Positions 17,742-25,899 are shown, counted from the stretch's first letter. The stretch is 34,312 nt of DNA from Candidatus Omnitrophota bacterium (GCA_029261035.1 JAJDCD010000008.1:1-34312); one strand, 5' to 3'. The notes: a model not told the origin generated them from the letters alone. Translations and numbers: made by a program.

Positions 17742-19058
17742 TTATTCCTCTGTGCTTTCTTCATCTTCTTCTTCTTTAGAATCTTCAACATTCTTTAAAT
17801 CTTCAGCCGCAGCCTCAAGTTTAGCTTCATTCAATTTAGCTTCTTCTTTAAAAGCGTCGTCTAAAAGGGTAGGCGAAATCGTTTCTTTTTCAAACTTTTT
17901 AGCCATTTCACCAATCGATGGTAATTTATTTTCAACTTTCTTTTCCTTAAGAATAGCCTCATGAGCAGAAGCAATAATTTTTTCTGCCGTTTTAGGGCCT
18001 ATGCCCTTAATTTCAGATAGAGCCTCAGCCGAAGACATCAGAAGATCTTTAAGAGTTTTAATACCAGCACCATTTAAAATTGTTTCTGTTTTCGCACCAA
18101 CTCCATCCAATTCAGAAATAGGAACTTTTTGACTAACGCTTCTCACTTCAAGCTTCCAATCAGTCAGCTTTGAAGCTAAGCGAACATTCTGACCTTTTTT
18201 CCCTATTGCCAAGGACAGCTGATCGTCAGCAACAAAAACGTTAGCAACCTTAGTTTTTTTATCTAATTGAATTTCCGAAAGTTCTGCAGGACTTAAAGCA
18301 TTTCGAATATAAGTTTCAGGGTCTTCAGACCAACGAACAATATCAATCTTTTCTCCTTGGAGCTCCATGACAACGTTCTTAACTCTTTGTCCTCTCATTC
18401 CAACGCAAGAGCCTACACAGTCAATTTTATCATCACTACTCGTCACAGAAATCTTTGTTCGGGTCCCCGCTTCTCTCGCCACCCCTTTAATTTGAACAAT
18501 ATTATCAGCAATTTCAGGAACTTCTAACTCGAATAAACGCTTTACCAAAATTGGATGAGAACGAGATAAAATAATTTCTGGTCCTCTAGAAGATTTCTTC
18601 ACTTCAACAACAAGAACTTTTATTGGATCTCCCTGCCTGAATACCTCCGTATAACACTGCTCGCGTTGAGGCAGAACCCCTTCTGTTTTACCAAAATCTA
18701 TAAGTACAGCCCTTTTCTCAATTCGATGTATTGTCCCACTAATAATGTCATTTACACGTTTGATGTAATCGTTATAAATCACATCTCTTTCAGCCTCACG
18801 TATCTTCTGCACAATCACTTGCTTTGCTGTCTGAGCAGCTATACGTCCAAACTCAGGGTAATTAACAGGCTTACCATCTTCAAGCAGCCTAAACTCTCCT
18901 GATTCCTTATCTATTTCAACATCAAAATCTTCCTTGTCAGGAAAAGTCTTCCTACAAGCTGAAATAAGCGCCAATCTCAACGCTTCAAAGAGTAGCTCTT
19001 TATTTATATTCTTCTCTTTTTCAATATTATCTAAATTTCTTAAAAGCTCTTCATTCAT
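17742..19058 (-). CDS. nusA: Transcription termination/antitermination factor NusA
   Basis: A 438-aa NusA: RNA-polymerase-binding N-terminal domain (1-100), S1 (105-170), KH1 (about 180-250, with GSCVGMRGQRVKNV), KH2 (255-310, with LAIGKKGQNVRLA), a helix-hairpin-helix repeat (315-370) and an acidic tail (about 400-438). It modulates pausing, hairpin-dependent termination and antitermination. ATG follows AGGAG at 7-8 nt. The usual upstream partner rimP is not adjacent; a HAMP membrane protein precedes it instead. A consensus promoter and an intrinsic terminator both lie between that gene and nusA, so nusA may be controlled by attenuation. Confidence 0.96.
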   Translation of the reverse strand: MNEELLRNLDNIEKEKNINKELLFEALRLALISACRKTFPDKEDFDVEIDKESGEFRLLEDGKPVNYPEFGRIAAQTAKQVIVQKIREAERDVIYNDYIKRVNDIISGTIHRIEKRAVLIDFGKTEGVLPQREQCYTEVFRQGDPIKVLVVEVKKSSRGPEIILSRSHPILVKRLFELEVPEIADNIVQIKGVAREAGTRTKISVTSSDDKIDCVGSCVGMRGQRVKNVVMELQGEKIDIVRWSEDPETYIRNALSPAELSEIQLDKKTKVANVFVADDQLSLAIGKKGQNVRLASKLTDWKLEVRSVSQKVPISELDGVGAKTETILNGAGIKTLKDLLMSSAEALSEIKGIGPKTAEKIIASAHEAILKEKKVENKLPSIGEMAKKFEKETISPTLLDDAFKEEAKLNEAKLEAAAEDLKNVEDSKEEEDEESTEE

Positions 19059-19090
19059 TCAAATTCTCCTACAGAGATATAATTTATCCC

Positions 19091-19120
19091 TAAAATAAAA
19101 AATGGGCCAACAGGCCCATT
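19091..19120 (-). terminator. Strong intrinsic terminator/attenuator in the nusA leader
   Basis: A perfect 8-bp stem: plus-strand 19101-19108 (AATGGGCC) with 19113-19120 (GGCCCATT), 4-nt loop. On the minus strand it is followed by TTTTATTTTA. It lies 57 nt past the stop of the HAMP gene and 42 nt before the nusA start, and downstream of the promoter at 19146-19173. It therefore acts on both read-through from the HAMP gene and the nusA promoter's own transcript. Confidence 0.85.
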
Positions 19121-19145
19121 CGTCCTAACTTCTAATTTGTTAGAT

Positions 19146-19173
19146 ATTATAGGATGATTTTAAGTGTTGTCAA
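19146..19173 (-). promoter_or_regulatory. Consensus sigma-70 promoter for the nusA operon
   Basis: On the minus strand a perfect TTGACA (19173-19168) is separated by 16 bp from a perfect TATAAT (19151-19146). The expected start of transcription is near 19138-19141. The -35 box begins 4 nt after the stop codon of the HAMP gene. The transcript would meet the terminator hairpin after only about 20 nt. A 5-bp inverted repeat (19125-19129 with 19139-19143) lies at its 5' end. Confidence 0.75.
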
Positions 19174-19176
19174 TCA

Positions 19177-19734
19177 TTAACACTCCTGCTTTAGCTTATC
19201 CAGGAGCTGCTTCATACTCTGAGATGTTTCTGGGGGTAATTGACCTAGAGGAAGTTTCTGAATCTCTAAAACAATCTGATCTTTCTTTTCCTTCTTACTC
19301 CTCATTAACTCTAAGACTTTATTGATTTCATCTGCTATATCCTTATAAAAGTCGTTTGTTCTAAGCTTAATATTTGAAGGAATCTGCCCTTTAGCTATCT
19401 GTTTCAAAGTAACACGAAAACGGTAAATAGGCCCTCCTACACGATGTAAAAATTTAATGCTCAGAAAAGCCGAAACAACAATAGTTACTAGTAGAGCAAT
19501 AGTCACCCTAACAGTAATCAAGTAGTTAATACTCGACATTACCTCATAAGGACTAATTTTACCTAAACGATAGGGTCCACTCATCATAGTATCTCTAATA
19601 GTCCAATTGACTAAAACAGAAATTACGATAGCAGAAATAAAGAGAATAATAACCATCAAGAACGTATATTCTTTCTGCATCTGCGGATCAATAAGTAATG
19701 TTTTTACACTTCTTTTATGTTGATATTTCGGCAT
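19177..19734 (-). CDS. Small HAMP-domain membrane protein without output domain
   Basis: A 185-aa protein with two membrane helices (about 23-45 and 71-93), a short loop of about 25 residues between them, and a HAMP-like segment (about 94-145) starting FLHRVGGPIYRFRVTLKQI. A charged, helical C-terminus (146-185) follows. There is no kinase, methyl-accepting or cyclase output domain, so any signal would have to pass to a partner. GGPIYRF-type HAMP proteins of this size occur in several phyla and their role is not established. The ATG at 19734 has GGAGG 5 nt upstream; a TTG start at 19788 would overlap the -35 region and is rejected. Confidence 0.7.
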   Translation of the reverse strand: MPKYQHKRSVKTLLIDPQMQKEYTFLMVIILFISAIVISVLVNWTIRDTMMSGPYRLGKISPYEVMSSINYLITVRVTIALLVTIVVSAFLSIKFLHRVGGPIYRFRVTLKQIAKGQIPSNIKLRTNDFYKDIADEINKVLELMRSKKEKKDQIVLEIQKLPLGQLPPETSQSMKQLLDKLKQEC

Positions 19735-19757
19735 ATCCCCTCCACCACTTTCAATAC

Positions 19758-19769
19758 TAAGTATACTTA
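19758..19769. repeat. 12-bp perfect palindrome over the HAMP-gene -10 box
   Basis: TAAGTATACTTA is a perfect palindrome. It covers the whole -10 hexamer of the minus-strand promoter for the HAMP gene. Its placement suits a repressor operator, but no regulator is identified. Confidence 0.4.
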
Positions 19770-19788
19770 CTTTTTTGCCAAGTTTCAA
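19760..19788 (-). promoter_or_regulatory. Promoter of the HAMP-domain gene
   Basis: On the minus strand TTGAAA (19788-19783) lies 17 bp from TATACT (19765-19760); each hexamer matches the sigma-70 consensus at five of six positions. Transcription would start near 19753, giving a leader of about 20 nt that includes the GGAGG site. Confidence 0.55.
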
Positions 19789-19833
19789 AATATTGCTATA
19801 TAATCACTTATATATTATCGGACTTATTTGAGA

Positions 19834-19864
19834 TATATTAATGATGTTTCTTGACATTAATATA
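19834..19864. repeat. 10-bp perfect inverted repeat over the GT2 promoter
   Basis: TATATTAATG (19834-19843) and CATTAATATA (19855-19864) are exact reverse complements with an 11-nt spacer. The right arm overlaps the TTGACA box at 19851-19856. With a centre-to-centre spacing of 21 bp, about two helical turns, it is well placed for a dimeric DNA-binding protein. Confidence 0.45.
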
Positions 19865-19879
19865 CGATTTCTTTAGTTT
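19851..19879 (+). promoter_or_regulatory. Candidate promoter of the plus-strand GT2 gene
   Basis: A perfect -35 box TTGACA (19851-19856) is followed after 17 bp by TAGTTT (19874-19879), a weak -10. Such a promoter could depend on an activator or be held low by the overlapping inverted repeat. It would give a leader of about 25 nt ahead of the ATG at 19912. Confidence 0.45.
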
Positions 19880-19911
19880 ATAGCTTTTAAACGACAAAAC
19901 CAGAGATAAAT

Positions 19912-20646
19912 ATGACACAAGAACCGCAAATTAGCTTTATTATTCCCGTATATAATGAAGAACACAATATTGCTTTAGTCTTCAAGAACCTTTTTGAAGT
20001 TATCAATAAGCACCCAGATTGGAATTCAGAAGTCATCATTATTGAAGATGGAAGCAAAGACAGTACGAAACAAGTCATTATTGAAGAACTGAAAAAATAC
20101 CACTCTTTTGAACTTATTCTGCACGAAAAAAATCAAGGGTACACTCGTTCTTTGAAAGATGGTATTTCTAAATCTAAAGGTAAATATTTAATGTATATAG
20201 GAGCGGACGAAGAATTTGACTGTTCTGAAGTTCCCCACTTTGTTGATTTATTTTTAAATAATCCAAATGAAAAAATAGATATCGTTTTAGGTGTTCGTTG
20301 GCAACGAAATGCTTATAAGTTATTTCGTTTTTTTCTTTCTATTATTTATATTTTTCTGCTCAATTTCATGTTCAAGTTAAGAATAAATGACTATAACTGG
20401 TCCCAAGCATGGAGTAGAGAAGTTATTGAAAAAATCCAACTCACCTCTAATTCCCTTTTTGTTTTACCTGAAATTATTATCAAAGCACATGACTTAAATT
20501 TTAAAATCAAAGAAATTCCATCAAATCACAGAGGAAGGCAAACGGGTAAATCCTCAGTTAATATGTCTATTATGGGAAAAGCTTTGTGGGAATCAATCAA
20601 GTTCTGGAAATTTAGAAATTCAAAAAAGTACAACCCTTCCGTCTAA
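19912..20646 (+). CDS. GT2-fold glycosyltransferase with altered DxD motif
   Basis: A 244-aa family-2 glycosyltransferase and the only plus-strand gene. The GT-A start is clear: ISFIIPVYNEE (7-17) and IIIEDGSKDST (42-52). Where the metal-binding DxD normally stands, it reads IGADEEFD (about 96-103): the first Asp is Gly97 and Asp99 remains. A hydrophobic segment (about 143-162) suggests membrane association. It resembles polyprenyl-phosphate glycosyltransferases of the DPM1 type, but the substrate is unknown. The Shine-Dalgarno sequence is weak (AGAGAT). Its stop overlaps the stop of the converging GT2 gene by 4 nt. Whether it is fully active is uncertain. Confidence 0.8.
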   Translation: MTQEPQISFIIPVYNEEHNIALVFKNLFEVINKHPDWNSEVIIIEDGSKDSTKQVIIEELKKYHSFELILHEKNQGYTRSLKDGISKSKGKYLMYIGADEEFDCSEVPHFVDLFLNNPNEKIDIVLGVRWQRNAYKLFRFFLSIIYIFLLNFMFKLRINDYNWSQAWSREVIEKIQLTSNSLFVLPEIIIKAHDLNFKIKEIPSNHRGRQTGKSSVNMSIMGKALWESIKFWKFRNSKKYNPSV

Positions 20647-21395
20647 GAAAAGATCTCCTTCTTCTTTACCCTTTTACTAGCACTAAATAAATGCAAATAT
20701 CGAATAAAAATCAAATCTAGAAACATCTTTAAAGAGTCTCCAACCAAACTAACCTTACTCTGATCTGCATTAAACCAGTTAATTGGGAGCTCTTTAATTT
20801 TCAAGCCTTCTCTTTCTGCTAAAAACAAAATCTCCCCATCAAAAGAGAAACCGTCTATTTTTTGATTTTGGAATAGTTTTTTACCCGATTCTTTTTTAAA
20901 TGCTTTGAAGCCGCATTGAGAATCACGAATTCCAGGAAACAAAATAAGCTGTCCTAAAAAATTATAAATACGCCCCATAATTTCTCTATACCACAACATT
21001 TTTCTTTCCTTCGATTTATCCTCTAAGGCTCGAGAGCCAATAACAACGTCATATCCATTTTCCAAATAAGGTAACATCATATCCATTTCTTCAATAGGCG
21101 TCGATAAATCAGCATCTGAAAAAAGAATGTAATCCCCTTGAGAAAGTAAAACGCCACTTCGAACACTATACCCCTTTCCTTTATTTGTGCCGTTAGAAAT
21201 AACTTTATGAATATTCAAATCCAAGTATTGTTTGGCAACTTCAAGTGTATTATCATTACTTCCATCATCCACAACAATGATTTCAGACTGAAAACTTTTA
21301 CCTTCTATATAATTTAATACTTTTTCCAATGAGGCTGGTAAACGCTGAGCTTCTTGATAAGCAGGTATAATAATTGATAAATAAGGATTAGACAT
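20643..21395 (-). CDS. GT2 glycosyltransferase, dolichyl/polyprenyl-phosphate glucosyltransferase-like (ALG5 type)
   Basis: A 250-aa GT-A enzyme. LSIIIPAYQEAQRLP (6-20), VVDDGSNDNT (41-50), the intact DxD in FSDADLSTP (D94, D96), then VIGSRALEDK and RDSQCGFKAF match the ALG5/DPG-synthase group. That group transfers glucose or a related sugar from UDP-sugar to a polyprenyl phosphate on the cytoplasmic face. No C-terminal membrane pair is present. It begins 2 nt after the YbhN-like gene and is the last cistron of the cluster, running tail to tail into the plus-strand GT2 with no terminator between. The sugar donor is inferred. Confidence 0.87.
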   Translation of the reverse strand: MSNPYLSIIIPAYQEAQRLPASLEKVLNYIEGKSFQSEIIVVDDGSNDNTLEVAKQYLDLNIHKVISNGTNKGKGYSVRSGVLLSQGDYILFSDADLSTPIEEMDMMLPYLENGYDVVIGSRALEDKSKERKMLWYREIMGRIYNFLGQLILFPGIRDSQCGFKAFKKESGKKLFQNQKIDGFSFDGEILFLAEREGLKIKELPINWFNADQSKVSLVGDSLKMFLDLIFIRYLHLFSASKRVKKKEIFS

Positions 21396-21397
21396 AA

Positions 21398-22399
21398 TTA
21401 AGACCCTTGTTCCAAACTCTTTTTGTCCCTAACCATATATTGATTAATAAAAAACAAGCCCAGAACCCCAGGAATCACATATCGTAATGTAACAAGCACA
21501 GATCCAGCAAATAAGAGAGCCTCATTTGCATAAGGTGAAAGAAAATAAATAAACGCACCATCTCTAAGCCCTATTCCTGAAATTGTAACAGGAACAAGCC
21601 CAATCAAAATTGCAACAGGGGCCCAATGATAAGCCGTAATCAGTGTCATATCTACTCCAACTGCTTTAAAAAAATAATAAACTTGAGTCATATGTAAAAA
21701 CCATAAAAGGATACTAAGTAATATTATTAAAATAATTTGATAATTATTTTCTCTTATATGTTTAATTAATAGCTGCCCATCTTCTAAGAAATGTCCAATT
21801 CGGTTTAAATATTTTCTTTTTTCCAAAAATTGAACTCCTCGACTGTAACCGGGGATAATTTTAAGAGGTACAAAATAAATAAAAAATGTCACAGCTAAAA
21901 CAAACAAAATAAATACACTACAAACAACATCCGCTCTAGCTATAGTATTTAAATAACTAGCCGTCTGACCAACCAAAGGCTCTTGTGATAGAAAAAAAAC
22001 TCCATAACCAAATAAAAAAACAACCCCTAAGGAGCTTAAATCTAAAAGTTTTTCAAAGATCACAATATTGAATCCTCGAGACATATCCACTTTACCCGTA
22101 TTTCTTAAAAAAACTGCTTTGGCTAAATCCCCCATTTTAGAAGGAAGTATTAAGTTTAAAGAATTAGAGGATAGTAATAACTTTACAGACTCAAAAAAAG
22201 AACATGTGCAACTTTTAACAACTAACAACTGCCAACGAAATGCTGTAATAGCAATTAAAGGCAAAAATAAAAAAAATGCCACTCCTAAATCAAACCAGTT
22301 AGGTTTTTTAAAGGCGTTTACAAATTCAACAAAATCAATGTGTCTAATAAGAAAAATCAGTATAACAACTGTTATAACGAGAGCTATTAAACGCTTCAT
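21398..22399 (-). CDS. YbhN/AglD-like integral membrane protein (LPG-synthase TM superfamily)
   Basis: A 333-aa polytopic protein with about seven to eight membrane segments. Two family patterns stand out: NLILPSKMGDLAKAVFLR (about 77-94) and PVTISGIGLRDGA near the C-terminal third. This superfamily (UPF0104) includes the membrane part of MprF, E. coli YbhN, and the AglD-like region of archaeal glycosylation. Many members sit beside polyprenyl-sugar transferases and are suspected to take part in lipid or lipid-linked sugar transfer or flipping. The ATG overlaps the TGA of the 547-aa gene (ATGA), a strong sign of coupled expression. Confidence 0.8.
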   Translation of the reverse strand: MKRLIALVITVVILIFLIRHIDFVEFVNAFKKPNWFDLGVAFFLFLPLIAITAFRWQLLVVKSCTCSFFESVKLLLSSNSLNLILPSKMGDLAKAVFLRNTGKVDMSRGFNIVIFEKLLDLSSLGVVFLFGYGVFFLSQEPLVGQTASYLNTIARADVVCSVFILFVLAVTFFIYFVPLKIIPGYSRGVQFLEKRKYLNRIGHFLEDGQLLIKHIRENNYQIILIILLSILLWFLHMTQVYYFFKAVGVDMTLITAYHWAPVAILIGLVPVTISGIGLRDGAFIYFLSPYANEALLFAGSVLVTLRYVIPGVLGLFFINQYMVRDKKSLEQGS

Positions 22400-24039
22400 G
22401 AGTAATTCTCTTGCCAGGTAATTTGCTTTTTGGTGTTCAGTTCTTCAATTTTATCGTTTAAGAAAGTCCAAGGAACTAACTGAGAAGATTGATAAGGCTG
22501 ACTCGTAGCAACGTAGATAGAAGTTAAATCCGTACTCAAAGCAATGGAATTGATTTTAATTTTTTTATCATCAAGCATAATTTTATTTTCAACTTTTAAC
22601 CCCTTATCAAAATAAAATTTACGGACATAACGAACCCCTACTTTTTTCTTGCTGTAAATAATCTTTCTTTGTAATAATGAGCGTACTAAATTCCGAGAGA
22701 AACGGCCTACGAACAATAAGAATAGACGGAAAAGGATAAAAGTGTTTGTTTTAAGAAGAATTTGAGGTCTGACACAAAAAGACCCAGAGACTGTAATATG
22801 ATCATCTGCTTTCACATACTGAGAATCCCCAATCATATGAGAAACCAAAATATCTCCCTCACTTGTTTTTAATGCAATCCCTGTATCCGATTGTTTCAGC
22901 TTAGAATCTTTGAAGTACTTAAATACGCCCCCCTTATTCAGTCCTAGAACATAATAATGATTCTCTAATTGCTTAACAAACAAAGAGGACTCCTTAAATA
23001 AATACTCCCCTTCAAACAAACGACTAGAGACTGGCTCCCTTTCTTCATTGAAGTCTAAATAAGCTTGAAGATAATTATAAATTAAGTGTCCAAAAATACG
23101 GTCATCATCTGTATAAGCTCTATTCCCTTCAATAAGCGCCTTGCAGTGTCTATCTACCAAAAAAGAAGCTTCTGGGATATGCTTACCTAAGACTTCTAAA
23201 CCATGAGGAAAAAAATGAAATGTATTTCTACTGCCGTACTCCCCACCATAACTCCCATCAGGATGGGAGAAGTAAGTCATAAATTTCACAGCTTTTTTGA
23301 GAACAGGAATCAAATTCTGATCCTTTGATTTTTGATAATATTTTGCTAGAAAATCAACACAGATACTTAAATACCCAGGATCACAACCTTCATACTCAGG
23401 AAACCATCCTTCAGTTGTTTGCCACGATACTAATTCTTTTATTTTTTCTTCTGCAGCTAACTTATATTTCTGATCATGGGTAATCTCAAAAACATTTTGC
23501 AAACATAAAGCAACCAAAGCATGATGATTGGAAAGGATTCCTGTCTCATTATGATTTATCAACCAATCTCCTCGATGCTTAAAAAAGTCAACAATCAACA
23601 CGTCCTCTAACTTTAACAACAAATAAGACTCTGTAGATGCATATAAAGAAAAGGCAACAGCACCCATTGCTTTTTCAAAAGGATAATAATCATCACAAGA
23701 AGAATCCTTATGACTCGATTTTCTAGAAAAATGAATACCAGCCTCAACCCACTCTTTAATTCTGGGTTGTTGATAGAAAGGATTGTTTGGAAAGTTATTT
23801 TTATAAACAATTGCTAAAGGTAATACATATTCTTGATACATACCGCTAGGAAAGTCTGCTGTGCGATAATGCCAATAACTTCTATCAAAAGAACCATATG
23901 TTTTGGAAAAAGGGTTACGGTCTAAAAGCTCAATGATTTTAGGGATATAGAGAAGTGCCTCATGAAGAAGTGCGTCTTTATGAGTCGCTGCAGAAGAATT
24001 TTGCATAGAACTAACTGATTCAGAACTGTCTTTAACCAT
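22396..24039 (-). CDS. Uncharacterised 547-aa protein, possible alpha/alpha-toroid carbohydrate-active enzyme
   Basis: I do not recognise a named family. Residues about 25-345 are rich in amphipathic helices with conserved-looking aromatic and polar patches: LSNHHALVALCLQNV (about 168-182), GWFPEYEGCDPGYLSICVDFLAK (about 211-233) and HPDGSYGGEYGSRNT (about 258-272), then FFPHGLEVLG. This recalls the (alpha/alpha) toroid of heparinase II/III-type lyases and glycoside hydrolases. The rest (about 350-547) looks beta-rich, like a lyase C-terminal domain, with a hydrophobic stretch near 432-445. There is no signal peptide, which is odd for a polysaccharide lyase. It lies between a GT2 and the coupled YbhN-like gene, so it may act on a cytoplasmic or lipid-linked glycan. 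Function is not assigned. Confidence 0.6.
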   Translation of the reverse strand: MVKDSSESVSSMQNSSAATHKDALLHEALLYIPKIIELLDRNPFSKTYGSFDRSYWHYRTADFPSGMYQEYVLPLAIVYKNNFPNNPFYQQPRIKEWVEAGIHFSRKSSHKDSSCDDYYPFEKAMGAVAFSLYASTESYLLLKLEDVLIVDFFKHRGDWLINHNETGILSNHHALVALCLQNVFEITHDQKYKLAAEEKIKELVSWQTTEGWFPEYEGCDPGYLSICVDFLAKYYQKSKDQNLIPVLKKAVKFMTYFSHPDGSYGGEYGSRNTFHFFPHGLEVLGKHIPEASFLVDRHCKALIEGNRAYTDDDRIFGHLIYNYLQAYLDFNEEREPVSSRLFEGEYLFKESSLFVKQLENHYYVLGLNKGGVFKYFKDSKLKQSDTGIALKTSEGDILVSHMIGDSQYVKADDHITVSGSFCVRPQILLKTNTFILFRLFLLFVGRFSRNLVRSLLQRKIIYSKKKVGVRYVRKFYFDKGLKVENKIMLDDKKIKINSIALSTDLTSIYVATSQPYQSSQLVPWTFLNDKIEELNTKKQITWQENYS

Positions 24040-24055
24040 GATTTACAATCATCCT

Positions 24056-24949
24056 TTAAGGACGTTTTTGATATGCCACAATAAGATCTGCCAACAAACC
24101 TAAGACAACAACCACAAAAGCACCTAAAAGTATTATGACATCCGATTCTTGCAATGAAGACGTATACTTAACACTCATAATAGATTTAATAATGCCCAAA
24201 AGAAATAACATCCCTCCTAAAGGCAAAAATACTTTTAGTGGATCAAAATACATAACCATTCTTAAAATAGTTTGAATGTAATTAGCCGCATCTTTGATGG
24301 GGTGAAATTTAGATACTCCAATTCTCTTATGATATTCCGTAGGAATATATTTTACCCTATACCCATTAATTAAAAAAGCTAGAGTCATTGTAGTTACACA
24401 AGAAAATCCTTTTGGAAGAACCCATAAATATTTAAGCATCACATCTCTCTTAAATGCTTTTAGCCCTGTATTTAAATCCGGGATATGGGTACTAGTCAAA
24501 TAACAGGCAAACTGCCTAATGAGCCACTTCGCAGGAGCTCTTAACCACCTCATAGTGCCCTTTTCGCTTGTTCTAGCACCATTGACCTGGTCGAAAGCAG
24601 GCATATGCTCTAAAAGCTTAGGAATATCACTTGCCGTATAAGTGCCATCAGCGTCTAACATCACAATAAACTTCCCCTTTGCCTGCATGATTCCGGTTTT
24701 CCTACAGGTTCCAGAGCCCTGATTCACAGGCCTTTGAATGATTCGAACATCTTTCTTCTTAGCTCTTTGAACAGTCTGATCTGTAGAAGCATCATCAACA
24801 ACTAAAATCTCATAATGATAAGAAGTTTTCTCCATCGTTTGCCTTACATCATCAATCACTTTTTCAATAGCTTCTTCCTCGTTATAACAAGGTAAAACTA
24901 CGGTAACATCTAACGATGTTTCTTGTATTTCTTTCTCTATTTCTGCCAT
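24056..24949 (-). CDS. GT2 glycosyltransferase with C-terminal membrane pair (GtrB/DPM-like)
   Basis: A 297-aa GT-A enzyme: [18 protein letters not shown] (15-32), [11 protein letters not shown] (49-59) and intact DxD in MLDADGTY (D99, D101), followed by two membrane helices near 236-257 and 270-291. This layout is that of polyprenyl-phosphate mannosyl/glucosyl or arabinofuranosyl-type transferases such as GtrB, DPM1 and ArnC, which load one sugar onto a lipid phosphate. The donor is unknown; UDP-xylose or a uronate from the neighbouring genes is possible. Its start lies 13 nt inside the UDP-xylose synthase gene, which links the two. Confidence 0.87.
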   Translation of the reverse strand: MAEIEKEIQETSLDVTVVLPCYNEEEAIEKVIDDVRQTMEKTSYHYEILVVDDASTDQTVQRAKKKDVRIIQRPVNQGSGTCRKTGIMQAKGKFIVMLDADGTYTASDIPKLLEHMPAFDQVNGARTSEKGTMRWLRAPAKWLIRQFACYLTSTHIPDLNTGLKAFKRDVMLKYLWVLPKGFSCVTTMTLAFLINGYRVKYIPTEYHKRIGVSKFHPIKDAANYIQTILRMVMYFDPLKVFLPLGGMLFLLGIIKSIMSVKYTSSLQESDVIILLGAFVVVVLGLLADLIVAYQKRP

Positions 24950-25899
24950 TGTAAAACACCTTGTTCCTGTTTTAATTGTTTAAAATACTCAATAGTTTTA
25001 TTTAACCCATGTTCCAAATCAATATTAGGCTCCCAGCCTAAAACATCTTTAGCTCTAGTAATATCTGGCTGTCTTACTTTAGGATCGTCCACAGGTAATT
25101 CTTTGAATTCAATAACGCTATCTGAAGAAAGAATTGATTTAATTCGTTCTGCTAATTGCAAAACAGTCATCTCCTTAGGATTTCCTAAATTAATAGGCTC
25201 AAAAAAAGTTTTTTGAGAAAATAAATAAATCCCTCGAATCAAGTCCTCGACAAAACAAAAACTACGAGTCTGCCCACCCTCACCAAATACGGTTATTCCA
25301 TCCCCATTAAGGGCTGCAGAAATAAATGCTGGAATCGCCCTACCATCGTTAGGTTTCATTCTAGGGCCATAAGTATTAAAAATACGAACGATTTTCGTAT
25401 CGACTCCATGCATACGATGATAAGCTAAAGTCATAGCTTCAGCAAACCTCTTAGCTTCATCATAAACTCCTCTTGGTCCTATTGGATTAACATTCCCCCA
25501 ATAGTCTTCTGTCTGTGGATGAACTAAAGGATCTCCATAAACTTCCGAAGTTGAAGCTAATAAAAAAGATGACTTTTTAGATTTAGCAAAACCCAAAGCA
25601 TTATGAGTCCCCAAAGCGCCTACTTTTAACGTTTGAATCGGGTAATGTGAATAATCAAAAGGACTTGCCGGGGAAGCAAAATGAAAAACAATATCTACAG
25701 GATCTGGATATTCTATTCGTTCACTTACGTCTTGTTCCAGAAGAAGAAAGTTTTTTTCTGATTTTAAATGCGCTATATTTTTAGGGTTCCCTGTCAAAAA
25801 ATTATCAACACATATTACTTTATCTCCTTTGGATAAGAAGAGATCTGTTAAATGAGATCCAATAAAACCCGCTCCTCCAGTAATTAATATATTCTTCAT
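24937..25899 (-). CDS. UDP-glucuronate decarboxylase (UDP-xylose synthase)
   Basis: A 320-aa extended SDR. The nucleotide-binding GGAGFIGSH is at 8-16. Catalytic residues are T117 and E119 in [10 protein letters not shown], with Y146 and K150 in [17 protein letters not shown] (about 211-220) carries the Arg typical of UXS. The stretch [17 protein letters not shown] is close to universal in UDP-xylose synthases and argues against a 4,6-dehydratase. It converts UDP-glucuronate, which the ugd gene of the same cluster can supply, to UDP-xylose. ATG overlaps the upstream epimerase stop by 4 nt (ATGA). Confidence 0.92.
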   Translation of the reverse strand: MKNILITGGAGFIGSHLTDLFLSKGDKVICVDNFLTGNPKNIAHLKSEKNFLLLEQDVSERIEYPDPVDIVFHFASPASPFDYSHYPIQTLKVGALGTHNALGFAKSKKSSFLLASTSEVYGDPLVHPQTEDYWGNVNPIGPRGVYDEAKRFAEAMTLAYHRMHGVDTKIVRIFNTYGPRMKPNDGRAIPAFISAALNGDGITVFGEGGQTRSFCFVEDLIRGIYLFSQKTFFEPINLGNPKEMTVLQLAERIKSILSSDSVIEFKELPVDDPKVRQPDITRAKDVLGWEPNIDLEHGLNKTIEYFKQLKQEQGVLQWQK

